Source: Microbacterium sp. Marseille-Q6965 (GTDB lineage: Bacteria > Actinomycetota > Actinomycetes > Actinomycetales > Microbacteriaceae). From it: DNA of 64,000 nucleotides. The position numbers and the translations under genes were made by a program. Below the pieces are notes generated by a model that did not search any database, was not told the origin of the DNA, and worked only from the letters and a program-made list of their open reading frames with translations. The DNA is taken from assembly GCF_946151065.1 (NCBI RefSeq), contig NZ_CAMGZA010000001.1, forward strand, positions 1,240,001 to 1,304,000, written 5' to 3'. Numbering within the stretch: position 1 is the stretch's first letter; every line of letters begins with the position of its first letter. Positions 1 through 9,124 of this stretch are shown piece after piece.

Positions 1-965
1 TTGTTCGACACGGTGCCGTTGGCGAGGGTGACTCCTGCAGGCAGGGAGTCGGTGAATCCGAGCGGCGTCAGCGTGGGCTGGGTGGGCTCGTTCGGGTTGC
101 TGATCGTGAACGTCAACTGGCTGGTCTGGCCGACGGTGATGCTGGCCGGGCTGAACGCCTTCGTCAGCGGGGCCGTGGGGTACGACAGCGTGTAGCTCCA
201 CGAGTCGTTGTGTCCCGCGCCCGTGAGCGTACTGTTCGCGGTGTTGTTGACCAGGTTGAACGTCGTGATGGGGCTGGCCGACGTGAGGCGGAAGGAGCCG
301 CAGCCTCCGTTCGGGTTGCTGCCGTCGTTTCCGGCGCACCCGGTGTTCAGCGCCGCCTGGAGGCCGGAGTTCAGCGTGGTGCCCGATACCTCGAGGGCGT
401 TGTTCTTGGCGAGCTGAGTCAGCGTGCCACCTCCGGTCACACCGAGGCGAGACGCGTCGAGGTTCGTCACGTGGATGACCGGGGCGATGATCGGCTTGCT
501 GAACTCCACGGATGACGTGCGGGAACCCCCACCCGACGGCGGGCCGGCGCAGTTGCCGTCCGCTCCGCGGGCCTCGGCCGGAGCATCCGGTTCGAGGAAC
601 GCCGGCACGTTGTTCCATCCGGCGCTTCCCGCGCCGAACGGGTTGCAGCTTCCCGTGAGCTGGGTGATCCTCTCCGTGGCCGTCACTCCGCTGTTGAACG
701 TGAGGGTCCTGGTGGCACCGACGCCGGATCCTGTGACCGTCGACACGTTCGTCACCCACTGCTGGGAGGGCGCGGTCGCGGCGGCGGCCGGCGACGGCTC
801 GCCGATGGCCACCGCGGCGAGCGGCGTCAGGAGCCCCGCGACCACCGCGACCACGGCGAGCGCCGCGGTGCCGGGATTCGGCGCCGCCAGTCTGCGACGA
901 GTGCCGCGGCGACGCCCGCTCTCGCTCGAGTTCCCGCCCTTGCGCAGCCAGCCGAAACGACTCAC
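1..965 (-). CDS. Secreted surface protein with DUF11-like repeat domain (3' end beyond window)
   Basis: About 321 N-terminal residues are present; the rest lies past the left edge. The frame opens at a GTG (963-965) with GGAG ten bases upstream. A basic start (SRFGWLRK, then GRRRGTRRR) is followed by a hydrophobic run (ALAVVAVVAGLLTPLAAVA) and an Ala-rich stretch, which together make a Sec-type signal peptide. The mature part is rich in Ser, Thr, Asn and Gly, with four Cys in short loops (SCNPFG, GNCAGP, GCAGND, GGCGSF). The last visible segment contains SQLTFTISNPN and FTDSLPAGVTLANG, the hallmark of DUF11/conserved-repeat domains in wall-anchored proteins. A C-terminal anchor is expected but not visible. 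Role in adhesion or envelope structure is inference. Confidence 0.8.
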   Translation of the reverse strand, partial: MSRFGWLRKGGNSSESGRRRGTRRRLAAPNPGTAALAVVAVVAGLLTPLAAVAIGEPSPAAAATAPSQQWVTNVSTVTGSGVGATRTLTFNSGVTATERITQLTGSCNPFGAGSAGWNNVPAFLEPDAPAEARGADGNCAGPPSGGGSRTSSVEFSKPIIAPVIHVTNLDASRLGVTGGGTLTQLAKNNALEVSGTTLNSGLQAALNTGCAGNDGSNPNGGCGSFRLTSASPITTFNLVNNTANSTLTGAGHNDSWSYTLSYPTAPLTKAFSPASITVGQTSQLTFTISNPNEPTQPTLTPLGFTDSLPAGVTLANGTVSN

Positions 966-1135
966 ACTTCCCCCACTCCAGACGCGGGACGCCTGGCGCC
1001 CTCACACAGCTCGAGCGGCGCCTCCCGAACCGGGAGCGCGCCGCCTCTGAAGTCTTCCTACCAGAATTCCGGTCCACTCCCCGACGAATTCATCCGGAAC
1101 TTCACCCGTGTCGGGTCACGCCCGCGGCAGGGGCG

Positions 1136-2113
1136 TCAGTCGATCGCGGCGAGCTGCGCCTCGACCGACCGGTAGAGCGCGCGCGATGCGGTGAAGCGCG
1201 CCTCGTCGTCGGGCTGCTCGATCGCGGCGACGTAGACGCGCACCGTGCCCTCCGCCGTGGCGACATCCTTCGCCGAGAGCAGGCTGCTCGTCTCGAGCGT
1301 GCCCGTCTTGATCCCGACGACGCCCGGATCGGCGAGCAGCTCGTTCGTGTTCTCGACCAGACCGGCACCGGGCAGGTCGACGGTGGGCGTTGCGACGATC
1401 TCGGCGATCACGGGGTGCGCCATAGCGAGCCGCCCGAGTTCGATGAGCGCGGCCGCCGTGGCGGTGTTGCGCGGGTCGATGCCCGTGGGCTCCACGATCG
1501 TGATCTCGTCCAGGCCGTGGCGGTCCAGGTAGGCGTCGGCGGCGGCGGCGAAGGCGGCGTCGTCGCCCCAGATCTCGATCACGAGGATGTCGGCGTAGTT
1601 GCACGCGGAACCGATGAGCATGCCCTGCAGCAGCTGGAACTGCGTCAGCGTGCCGCCCGCCGGCACGGGCAGCGCCGACTCGCCCCGGGCGAGGTACTCC
1701 TCGTATGACGCGTTCCACCGCGAGACGAAGTGGTACTCGTCCCCCTGCTCGCCCGCCGCGAGCGGGCGCTCCTCGAGCACCATCAGGGCGGTGACGAGCT
1801 TCGTGATGCTCGCCATGGGCACGGCATGGTCGGCGATGCTGTGCACCTCGCCGTCGCCGACGGCCACGGCGGCCGAGCCCTTCGCCGGCCACGCGATGAG
1901 TGTCGGATCAAGGGCATGGAGGTCGGCCGGCGCCGTCTCGGCGACCGCTCCGGACGTGTCTCCCTCGGCGCCGAGCAGGCCGTTCGTGATCCCGGCCGCC
2001 CCGGACCCGAGGACGACGGCGACCACAGCGATGACGATCGTGCGCGCGAGGCGGCGCCGGCGACGAACACTCAGCGAGCGCCACATGCGCCTGGGGGGAG
2101 CGTGGGAGTCCAT
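1136..2113 (-). CDS. D-alanyl-D-alanine carboxypeptidase (S11-type penicillin-binding protein)
   Basis: 325 residues; ATG with GGGAG just upstream. One N-terminal membrane anchor (about 24-42) places the enzyme outside the membrane, where this family trims the terminal D-Ala of peptidoglycan stem peptides. The SxxK nucleophile motif is S102-I-T-K105 and the KTG motif is K269-T-G271 in GIKTGT. The middle SxN motif is changed: the segment reads GMLIGSACNYAD, so aligned with forms such as SGN or SAN the third residue is Cys171, with Asn172 next to it. This could alter or lower activity. Length suits a short actinobacterial member. Neighbours are unrelated; it appears to be a single-gene unit. 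Confidence 0.88.
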   Translation of the reverse strand: MDSHAPPRRMWRSLSVRRRRRLARTIVIAVVAVVLGSGAAGITNGLLGAEGDTSGAVAETAPADLHALDPTLIAWPAKGSAAVAVGDGEVHSIADHAVPMASITKLVTALMVLEERPLAAGEQGDEYHFVSRWNASYEEYLARGESALPVPAGGTLTQFQLLQGMLIGSACNYADILVIEIWGDDAAFAAAADAYLDRHGLDEITIVEPTGIDPRNTATAAALIELGRLAMAHPVIAEIVATPTVDLPGAGLVENTNELLADPGVVGIKTGTLETSSLLSAKDVATAEGTVRVYVAAIEQPDDEARFTASRALYRSVEAQLAAID

Positions 2114-2195
2114 GTCACTCCCACAATGGCATACGCGGCGGCACGTCCCCGGCGGTCGCCGCCGCGAACGGCGATGGCTGTGCGTCCGCGCCGGC

Positions 2196-2894
2196 TCACC
2201 GCGTCGCCGCGATCGGCTCCGCCCCCTCGCGCCCCTCGGCCTCCATCCGGTCCTGTCGAGCGACGGTCGCGACGATCGCGACGAGCAGGATCAGTTCGAA
2301 GGCGTTGGTGGCGGCGCCGCTCGGCAGCGGGATCGGCACGGAGCTGCCCGCGAGCATCAGCACCGTGCCGATGCAGAGCCAGGGCCACCGCTGGCGCATC
2401 CACGCGACGATGCCCGCCAGAAGGAGCGCCGCGGCCACAACGAGAACCATCACCGGCGGCCCTCCCGGAGCCCGCTCGTTCGCGTAGCTGAGCGCCCCAT
2501 GCTCCCGCTCGGCGACGAGTTGCGCCGGCATCGCGCCCGTGACGATCTCGAACACGATGAGGGCCGCCGTGACGACCAGGGCGATGACGAGCACCCACCG
2601 CCGGCGCGCCCAGCCGACGCCCGACCGCGCCAGCACATGCCAGGCGACGATCACGAGCAACGGGGTCAGCAGGGCGTGCAGCCAGTACCGGGCCCCGTTG
2701 AGGACCTCGAGCACGCCGCCCTCGCCGATCACGACGCCGAGGGCGATGACGGCGTTGTCGTACACGAGCCCCGCGATCACGAGCAGCACGAGATCGGAGG
2801 CCACGACGCGACCCCGACGCGCGACGCGCATCGCGGCCCACACCCCCAGCGCGACGTAGGCGAGCGCGAAACCGAGAAAGATCAGGCTGTCCAT
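2196..2894 (-). CDS. Multi-spanning membrane protein of unknown function
   Basis: 232 residues from an ATG with GGAGG five bases before it; a GTG six bases further upstream overlaps that ribosome site and is less likely. Six to seven hydrophobic segments are visible, starting SLIFLGFALAYVALGVW, and including DLVLLVIAGLVYDNAVIALG and VLVIALVVTAALIVFEIV. Charged loops carry no recognisable catalytic or metal-binding motif; a YDN motif sits within the second helix. The C-terminus is short, charged and presumably cytoplasmic. I do not recognise the family. No partner gene is evident: the carboxypeptidase lies 82 bases downstream on the same strand and a tRNA gene lies upstream. Confidence 0.8.
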   Translation of the reverse strand: MDSLIFLGFALAYVALGVWAAMRVARRGRVVASDLVLLVIAGLVYDNAVIALGVVIGEGGVLEVLNGARYWLHALLTPLLVIVAWHVLARSGVGWARRRWVLVIALVVTAALIVFEIVTGAMPAQLVAEREHGALSYANERAPGGPPVMVLVVAAALLLAGIVAWMRQRWPWLCIGTVLMLAGSSVPIPLPSGAATNAFELILLVAIVATVARQDRMEAEGREGAEPIAATR

Positions 2895-2975
2895 TGGCAC
2901 CTCCGTGTCCCCGCCACGCTAGGCGCCGTCGCCGCGGCGCCGGAGGGGGTTGCGCCCGCGGCGGGGAACGCGAAA

Positions 2976-3002
2976 GGCCCCTCCCGGTCATCGGGAGGGG
3001 CC
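2976..3002 (-). terminator. Hairpin terminator after tRNA-Ser(GCT)
   Basis: GGCCCCTCCCG pairs with CGGGAGGGGCC around a five-base loop, followed on the minus strand by CCTTTCG. It begins six bases after the tRNA 3' end. Confidence 0.7.
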
Positions 3003-3007
3003 GCTGC

Positions 3008-3096
3008 GGAGACGGAGGGATTTGAACCCTCGGTCCCCTTAAAGGGGACTCCACCTTAGCAGGGTGGTGCACTAGGCCTGACTATGCGACGTCTCC
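3008..3096 (-). tRNA. tRNA-Ser (anticodon GCT)
   Basis: 89 bases. The acceptor stem pairs GGAGACG with CGTCTCC, the anticodon stem is CCACC/GGTGG around CTGCTAA, and there is a long class II variable arm (GAGTCCCCTTTAAGGGGACC) before GGTTCAAATCC. It reads AGC/AGU. CCA is not encoded. Confidence 0.96.
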
Positions 3097-3124
3097 AGGC
3101 ACCCGCGGGCGGGTGCACCCGTCC

Positions 3125-3130
3125 ATGTTA
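3125..3130 (-). promoter_or_regulatory. Candidate -10 box (TAACAT) for tRNA-Ser(GCT)
   Basis: TAACAT fits the TAnnnT consensus and lies about 29 bases before the tRNA 5' end, between it and the end of the LCP gene. No good -35 box is visible. Confidence 0.4.
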
Positions 3131-3140
3131 CCCGATCTCG

Positions 3141-4478
3141 TCAGCCGAGATTTCCGGCCGAGCATCGCCGGTCAGCGGCCGTCTGCCCCGGCGTATTGGA
3201 TCCGAGCTCAACGGGGCCGGCGCTCTCCTCGGGAGCCGGCGTTGCCGGGTCACTCGGCGCGGGCTGCTCCTCGGGCGACGCAGGCGCGCCCGCGTCGGGA
3301 GCGGTCTCGCCCTCGGGCGCCTGCTCGCCGGAACCGCCGTCCGCCTCGTCCTGCGCCACCGACCCGGTTCCCTCCGCGGAAAGCTGGATCGGGACGTTCG
3401 CGTTGATCGCGTCGAACAGCTGCTGCGCCGACTGCTCGTCGGCGATGCGACGGTTCGCGTCGGCGGGGTCGACGAAGACCGGGTACTGCACGAAGACGAA
3501 GTCCTCGTAGGGCACGTCCCTGACGGCGAGCGCCATCTGCGCGAGATAGATGGGGTCGCCCAGCGCCGAGGTCTTCTCGATGTTCTCGACCACCGCACGG
3601 GCCAGGTTGTACACGGTGCCCCAGTTGCCGAGCACCTCGTCGCTGACCATCTTGTTCACCAGCGCCGACATGAACACCTGCTGGTTGCTGATGCGGGCGA
3701 TGTCGCTGCCGTCGTCCACGCCATGGCGGGTGCGAAGGAAGGCCAGCGCCCGGTCGCCGCTGATCGTGTTCTCACCGGCCGCGAAGTCCGCGCCCGACTC
3801 GGGGTCGTGGATGCCGCCGGCCACGCAGACCGTCACCCCGCCGATGGCGTTGGTGATGTCGATCACCCCGCCCCACGTCACGCTTGCGGCATGGTCGATG
3901 GTCTGGCCCGTGAGCTGCTCCACCGTCTTCACCGTGCAGTTGAGCCCGCCGTACGAGTACGCGGCGTTGATCATCTCGCGGCCGTCGCCACCGACGTTAC
4001 CCTCCTCGTCCTCGCAGGCCGGGATGTAGGTGACGAGGTCGCGCGGGAAGCTGACGACGGTGACGCGACGCGGCTCGGGCGAGATGTGCATGAGCATGAG
4101 CACGTCGCTGCGGGCGCTCTCGAGCTCGAGGCCGTTCTCGTCGTAGTCGTCGGGATCATCGGAGCAGCGGTTGCCCATGATCTCGTGGTGCTCCCAGTCG
4201 CACACGTCGAGACCGGCGAGCAGGATGTTGAAGCCGCGGTTGTCGAGCTCGGCGATCGCCGGGGCCTCGCTCTGCCCGTCGAGGTCGACGGTGTTCTCCG
4301 AGGCGAACGTGGAGGTGAGGTCGTAGACGACGTAGCCGATGACGCCCAGCCCGGCGACGAGCACGGTGGAGAGGGCGATGGCGAGGAACGCGAGCGCCTG
4401 GCGCACCGGGTTCGACTTGGGCAGCTGCCCATGGCGCGCCACGGTCCGCCGCACGTGGCGCTTCGACGACTCGCTCAT
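3141..4478 (-). CDS. LytR-CpsA-Psr (LCP) family wall-polymer ligase
   Basis: 445 residues from the ATG at 4476-4478; longer in-frame versions would run into the upstream tRNA gene. One transmembrane anchor (about 27-52) follows a basic N-terminus, leaving an extracellular LCP domain. Visible LCP features are FNILLAGLDVCDW, the SDVLMLMHIS strand, the basic VSFPRDLVTYIP loop and AFLRTRHGVDDGSDIARI followed by SNQQ. The family transfers undecaprenyl-phosphate-linked glycopolymers onto peptidoglycan. The last about 75 residues are Pro-, Glu- and Ala-rich and probably disordered. It sits between two tRNA-Ser genes. Polymer identity cannot be told from sequence. Confidence 0.92.
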   Translation of the reverse strand: MSESSKRHVRRTVARHGQLPKSNPVRQALAFLAIALSTVLVAGLGVIGYVVYDLTSTFASENTVDLDGQSEAPAIAELDNRGFNILLAGLDVCDWEHHEIMGNRCSDDPDDYDENGLELESARSDVLMLMHISPEPRRVTVVSFPRDLVTYIPACEDEEGNVGGDGREMINAAYSYGGLNCTVKTVEQLTGQTIDHAASVTWGGVIDITNAIGGVTVCVAGGIHDPESGADFAAGENTISGDRALAFLRTRHGVDDGSDIARISNQQVFMSALVNKMVSDEVLGNWGTVYNLARAVVENIEKTSALGDPIYLAQMALAVRDVPYEDFVFVQYPVFVDPADANRRIADEQSAQQLFDAINANVPIQLSAEGTGSVAQDEADGGSGEQAPEGETAPDAGAPASPEEQPAPSDPATPAPEESAGPVELGSNTPGQTAADRRCSAGNLG

Positions 4479-4494
4479 CCGTTCCCTTTCGTGG

Positions 4495-4579
4495 CGGAGG
4501 GTGTGGGATTCGAACCCACGGGACATCTCTGCCCGCTGGTTTTCAAGACCAGATCCTTCGGCCGCTCGGACAACCCTCC
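4495..4579 (-). tRNA. tRNA-Ser (anticodon TGA)
   Basis: Acceptor GGAGGGT/ACCCTCC, discriminator G, anticodon stem CTGGT/ACCAG around CTTGAAA, and a long class II variable arm. It reads UCN codons, mainly UCA. A genomic CCA follows directly at 4492-4494. Confidence 0.96.
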
Positions 4580-4600
4580 AGGCGTCTCCGCCGGGCACCG

Positions 4601-4606
4601 AGTCTA
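4601..4606 (-). promoter_or_regulatory. -10 box (TAGACT) for tRNA-Ser(TGA)
   Basis: TAGACT about 21 bases before the tRNA 5' end; the same hexamer serves serS, hpt, the HAD gene and probably lysS in this window. Confidence 0.55.
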
Positions 4607-4724
4607 GTAGACAGACCTCGGCGGCCATTCTGGCGGCGCGATCTGGGGGATCTCTGTGCGGCGCGCCGCCGTTCGCACCCGTGCCGCACCGCGGGCGCGA
4701 CGCCTTGCGCCGTCCGCCCGCGGC

Positions 4725-5546
4725 TCAGACGAGCCCGAGGGTCTGGAACACCGTCGCGACGCCACCGTCCTCGACGTCGTCGGTGATGTCGGTGGCCTCG
4801 TGACTGACCTCCTCCGGGGCCTGCCCCATGGCGAACGCCCGGCCGCCGTTCTGGGCCGCCCAACGGAACATCCCGATGTCGTTACGGCCGTCGCCGATCA
4901 CGACGACGTCACCGGCCGCGAACCCGGTGAGCTCGCACACGCGCGCCAGGGCGGTGCTCTTGTCCACGCCCTTCGGGGCGATGTCGAGCCACGCCGTCCA
5001 GCCCACCGCGTACGAGACCTGGTTGAGGCCCATGCGATCGACCATCTCGACGAAGTCCGCCTCGGTGTGCTCGGGCGAGACCACCACGACGCGCGAGACC
5101 ATGAGGCCCTTCATCTCCGACAGCTCCACCTGCTGCGCGTTGGCGCGGTGCAGGCCCCAGTCATCCACGTAGTGCGTGTAGAGGCGGGTGCCGTCGGGCA
5201 GCTCGACGAGGTAGTTCGCGTCGGGCAGGTGCGTCTCGAGCAGCTCGATCACCTCGGTGCAGTCGAACTGCTCGGTGAAGTGCCGGATGTACCCGGAGTC
5301 GGAGGCGTCGTCGCGGATCAGGATCGCCGCACCGTTGGAACACACGACGTACTCGGGACGGATGTCGAGACCGCGCAGCACGTGGGCGGTCGCCTCCCAG
5401 CTGCGGCCGGTCGCGAGGGTGACGAGGTGCCCGTTCTCGACGGCGGCCTGAACCGCGTCGACGACACCGGGGCTGAACGTCTCGTCCTCGAGGAGGACCG
5501 TCCCGTCGATGTCCAGGGCCACAAGACGACGGGTTGCAGAGCTCAT
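4725..5546 (-). CDS. Cof-type HAD-superfamily phosphatase
   Basis: 273 residues. Motif I is VALDIDGTVL, with the nucleophile and acid Asp pair (D12, D14). The cap-to-core Lys lies in KGVDKSTALARV and the Mg-binding motif is VVIGDGRNDIGMF, the order typical of Cof/IIB phosphatases that hydrolyse sugar phosphates or small phosphoesters. The real substrate is unknown. The start is an ATG seven bases downstream of TAGACT, so the message is probably leaderless. It lies 76 bases after serS on the same strand, but its own promoter argues that it is expressed independently. Confidence 0.9.
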   Translation of the reverse strand: MSSATRRLVALDIDGTVLLEDETFSPGVVDAVQAAVENGHLVTLATGRSWEATAHVLRGLDIRPEYVVCSNGAAILIRDDASDSGYIRHFTEQFDCTEVIELLETHLPDANYLVELPDGTRLYTHYVDDWGLHRANAQQVELSEMKGLMVSRVVVVSPEHTEADFVEMVDRMGLNQVSYAVGWTAWLDIAPKGVDKSTALARVCELTGFAAGDVVVIGDGRNDIGMFRWAAQNGGRAFAMGQAPEEVSHEATDITDDVEDGGVATVFQTLGLV

Positions 5547-5553
5547 GCGGCCC

Positions 5554-5559
5554 AGTCTA
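5554..5559 (-). promoter_or_regulatory. Leaderless-type -10 box (TAGACT), HAD phosphatase
   Basis: TAGACT, seven bases, then ATG at 5546. There is no ribosome binding site. Confidence 0.6.
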
Positions 5560-5621
5560 TGGGCCGGCGCGGAGGCTCCGGTCCGGGCCCAGCGGGGGCC
5601 CGGGAAGGCATGGGCAGCGGG

Positions 5622-6905
5622 TCAGGAGACCGGCTCGAGCACCTCGAGGCCGCCCATGTACGGCACGAGCGGGGCCGGCACCTTCACCGATCCGTCCGGC
5701 TGCTGGTGCGTCTCGAGCAGCGCGACGATCCAGCGCGTGGTGGCGAGCGTGCCGTTGAGCGTGGCGACGTGCTGCGTGCGGCCGCCGTCCTCCGCACGGT
5801 GACGCACGTTCAGCCGGCGCGCCTGGTAGGTCGTGCAGTTCGACGTCGACGTCAGCTCACGGTAGGCACCCTGCGTCGGCACCCACGCCTCGGTGTCGTA
5901 CTTGCGCGCCGCGCTCGACCCCAGGTCGCCCGCGGCCACGTCGATCACGCGGTACGCGAGACCGAGCGACTGCAGCATCCGCTCCTCGAGAGCGAGCAGG
6001 CGCTCGTGCTCGGCCTCGGCTTCATCGGCGGTGGTGTACGAGAACATCTCGAGCTTGTTGAACTGGTGCACGCGGATGATGCCGCGGGTGTCCTTGCCGT
6101 GCGAACCGGCCTCACGGCGGTAGCACGTGGACCAGCCGGCATAGCGCACGGGGCCGTTGGAGAGGTCGATGATCTCGTCCTTGTGGTACCCGGCGAGCGC
6201 CACCTCGCTCGTGCCGACCAGATACATGTCGTCGGCCTCGAGGTGGTAGATCTCGTCGGCGTGGGCGCCGAGGAAGCCGGTGCCGGCCATGATGTCGGGC
6301 CGCACCAGGGTGGGCGTGATCATGGGCGTGAAGCCCTGCTCCAGCGCCACGCTGAGCGCGTAGTTCATGAGCGCGATCTCGAGCCGCGCGCCGACACCCT
6401 TCAAGAAGTAGAAGCGCGCTCCCGAGACCTTCGCGCCGCGCTCCATGTCGATGGCGCCGAGCCTCTCACCGAGGGCGAGGTGGTCGAGCGGGCCGTTCGG
6501 GAACTCGGCGGGATCGAAGCTGCGGATCTCGCCGACCTCGCGTAGCGTGACGAAGTCATCCTCGCCACCCTCGGGCACGCCGTCGATGACGACGTTCTCG
6601 ATGCGCGCCATCGCGGCGGCGAACGCCTCCTCGGCGTCGTTGGCGGCCTGCTGCGCGTCCTTGACCCGGGCCGCGAGCTCCTTCGCCTGCGCGACGAGGG
6701 CGGGCTTGTCCTCCTTCGGCGCCTGCGCCACCGTCTTGCCGAACGCGTTCTGCTCGGCGCGCAGCTCCTCGAAGGCGGTCAGCGCGGCGCGGCGGGCCTT
6801 CTCGGCCTCCACGGCGGCCTCGACCGTCTCGGGCGAGTGCCCGCGCGCCACCTGCGAGCGGATGACGAGGTCGGGGTTGTCGCGCAGAAGGGCCGGATCG
6901 ATCAC
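5622..6905 (-). CDS. serS: Seryl-tRNA synthetase
   Basis: 427 residues, the normal bacterial length. The N-terminal about 110 residues form the tRNA-binding coiled coil (rich in Ala, Glu, Lys, e.g. [20 protein letters not shown]). Class II motif 2 is visible as [20 protein letters not shown] with HQFNKLEMF, and motif 3 as [16 protein letters not shown]. The [13 protein letters not shown] segment lines the serine site. It charges the serine tRNAs, two of which lie a few kilobases away. It starts at a GTG exactly seven bases after TAGACT and has no Shine-Dalgarno sequence, so it is probably leaderless. Confidence 0.98.
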   Translation of the reverse strand: MIDPALLRDNPDLVIRSQVARGHSPETVEAAVEAEKARRAALTAFEELRAEQNAFGKTVAQAPKEDKPALVAQAKELAARVKDAQQAANDAEEAFAAAMARIENVVIDGVPEGGEDDFVTLREVGEIRSFDPAEFPNGPLDHLALGERLGAIDMERGAKVSGARFYFLKGVGARLEIALMNYALSVALEQGFTPMITPTLVRPDIMAGTGFLGAHADEIYHLEADDMYLVGTSEVALAGYHKDEIIDLSNGPVRYAGWSTCYRREAGSHGKDTRGIIRVHQFNKLEMFSYTTADEAEAEHERLLALEERMLQSLGLAYRVIDVAAGDLGSSAARKYDTEAWVPTQGAYRELTSTSNCTTYQARRLNVRHRAEDGGRTQHVATLNGTLATTRWIVALLETHQQPDGSVKVPAPLVPYMGGLEVLEPVS

Positions 6906-6912
6906 GCGGTCA

Positions 6913-6918
6913 AGTCTA
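6913..6918 (-). promoter_or_regulatory. Leaderless-type -10 box (TAGACT), serS
   Basis: TAGACT, then TGACCGC, then the GTG start at 6905. Confidence 0.62.
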
Positions 6919-6992
6919 GGGCGGAGGGAGGGGCGCGCCGCATGCGCTGCAGCGGCGACCCGCCCTCCGGCGGCAAACGAGTCCGTGCGCCC

Positions 6993-7226
6993 CTAGTCGC
7001 TCTCGGCGCCGGCGTCAGAGTCGTTGGCGGTGTCCGCGGGCTCGCGATCGTCGGCGGGCGTACCGCCATCCTCGTCGTCGACCGGCGGATGCTCCCCGCC
7101 GACCGGGTCCTCCCCTGCCGGCAGATCAGGGTTCTCACCGATGATCGGGTCCTCCCCGAGCGGCAGTTCCGGGTCCTCGCTGACATGGTCGTTCACCGCG
7201 TCGCGGCGGTCGTCGTTGCTCGTCAT
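6993..7226 (-). CDS. Small acidic protein with 14-residue repeats
   Basis: 77 residues, very acidic, with no hydrophobic segment and no Cys; probably intrinsically disordered and cytoplasmic. Two imperfect 14-residue units follow each other (EDPELPLGEDPIIG and ENPDLPAGEDPVGG), then a decayed third starting EHPPVDDEDGG. An excellent ribosome site (AAGGAGGT, five bases, ATG) shows that it is translated. I do not recognise a family and no function can be assigned. It is divergent from the acetyltransferase gene and stands alone. Confidence 0.75.
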   Translation of the reverse strand: MTSNDDRRDAVNDHVSEDPELPLGEDPIIGENPDLPAGEDPVGGEHPPVDDEDGGTPADDREPADTANDSDAGAESD

Positions 7227-7392
7227 GCCGTACCTCCTTCTCCCTTCTCACTGTGCCGTGGCGCGGCGGATGACGGGAGGGCATTGACGCCGGCGGCCGT
7301 ACCTGCCACCGCCGGTGGTCCACGCCCGACACCGATACGCCACGGCCGCGAGGACAGCCCGCCGCCACGGGGCGGCCGTCCGACCGCCGCGA

Positions 7393-7398
7393 TAGCGT
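7393..7398 (+). promoter_or_regulatory. Leaderless-type -10 box (TAGCGT), acetyltransferase
   Basis: TAGCGT, six bases (GGCCGC), then ATG at 7405. Confidence 0.58.
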
Positions 7399-7404
7399 GG
7401 CCGC

Positions 7405-8013
<609 letters not shown>

Positions 8014-8059
8014 ATCGTCCGGGCCTCACGCGCACCGCGGCATCGGCGGGCGCCCGCAA

Positions 8060-8065
8060 TAGGCT
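8060..8065 (+). promoter_or_regulatory. Leaderless-type -10 box (TAGGCT), lipid kinase
   Basis: TAGGCT, six bases (GGCGGC), then ATG at 8072. Confidence 0.62.
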
Positions 8066-8071
8066 GGCGGC

Positions 8072-9112
8072 ATGGCCGAGACCGACGCGAAGCTCCGGGG
8101 CTCGGCCCGGCGCGCCGCCCTCGTCTACAACCCCTCGAAGGTGAACGGTGCCAAGCTGCGCGCCCTCGTGGAGGCGCAGTCCGCGCGCTCCGGCTGGGGC
8201 GAACCGATCCTGCTCGAGACGAGCGTGGAGGACCCGGGGCAGGGCATCACCCGCGAGGCGCTCGAGCAGGGCGCGGCCGCCGTGCTCGTCGCGGGCGGCG
8301 ACGGCACCGTGCGCGCCGTCGCCGAGGTGATGGACGGCTCCGGCGTGCCGCTCGCGATCGTGCCGAGCGGCACGGGCAACCTGCTGGCCCGCAACCTGCT
8401 GCTGCCGCTGGGCGACCCGCAGGAGATGGTGCGCGCGGCGTTCGAGGGCGACACCGTGCCCGTCGACATCGGCATCGCGCGACTGCTGCGTGCCGACGGC
8501 AGCACCGAGGAGCATGCGTTCGTCGTCATGGCCGGCATGGGCCTGGACGCGGCGATGATCGCGAACACGAAGGCCGACCTGAAAAAGGCCGTCGGCTGGG
8601 TGGCGTACGTCGACGGTGCCGCGCGCTCGCTCATCGGCGCCCGCCCGTTCCGGATCGTCTACCAGACCGATCCGCGTCCCGGATCGAAGACCGCCACGCG
8701 CACCCTGACGCGTATCCACTCGGCGCGGGTGCAGAGCATCCTCGTCGCCAACTGCGGTGCGCTGCCCGCCGGGATCGCCCTGATCCCCGACGCGTCGATC
8801 ATCGACGGCACCCTCGACGTCGCCATCATCCAGCCCACGGGACCGTTCGGCTGGCTGGGCGTGTGGCGCAAGGTGTGGTGGGACAACTCGGTGCTGCGGC
8901 GCTTCCGAGCGGGCAGGCGGATCGTGGAACGGCGCCACGACACCTCGGTGCGCTACCTGAGCGCCACGGTGATCGAGACGGCCACGCCCGATCCGCAGCC
9001 GATCGAACTCGACGGCGACGAGTTCGGCGAGGCCACGCGCATGGACTGCACGGTGCATCCCGGCGGGCTGCTCGCGGCCCTCCCGAGGGGCCACCCGATC
9101 GGCGCGCTCTGA
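8072..9112 (+). CDS. Diacylglycerol/sphingosine kinase-fold lipid kinase
   Basis: 346 residues. The nucleotide-binding loop is VLVAGGDGTVRAVAEV, followed by VPSGTGNLLARNL, the two signatures of the DAGK catalytic family. The C-terminal beta domain carries the conserved GMGLDAAMIANT and LIPDASIIDGTLDVAII segments. The family phosphorylates diacylglycerol or related lipids at the inner membrane face. The cardiolipin synthase gene is convergent and 12 bases away, so two phospholipid genes abut, although they are on opposite strands. Substrate specificity is not determined by the sequence. Confidence 0.92.
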   Translation: MAETDAKLRGSARRAALVYNPSKVNGAKLRALVEAQSARSGWGEPILLETSVEDPGQGITREALEQGAAAVLVAGGDGTVRAVAEVMDGSGVPLAIVPSGTGNLLARNLLLPLGDPQEMVRAAFEGDTVPVDIGIARLLRADGSTEEHAFVVMAGMGLDAAMIANTKADLKKAVGWVAYVDGAARSLIGARPFRIVYQTDPRPGSKTATRTLTRIHSARVQSILVANCGALPAGIALIPDASIIDGTLDVAIIQPTGPFGWLGVWRKVWWDNSVLRRFRAGRRIVERRHDTSVRYLSATVIETATPDPQPIELDGDEFGEATRMDCTVHPGGLLAALPRGHPIGAL

Positions 9113-9124
9113 CGCGCCCGCGGC

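Noticed and set aside
424..1050. 208-codon plus-strand frame at the left edge
   Set aside because: The minus strand encodes a signal peptide and DUF11-like protein through the same DNA; the plus frame has no domain.
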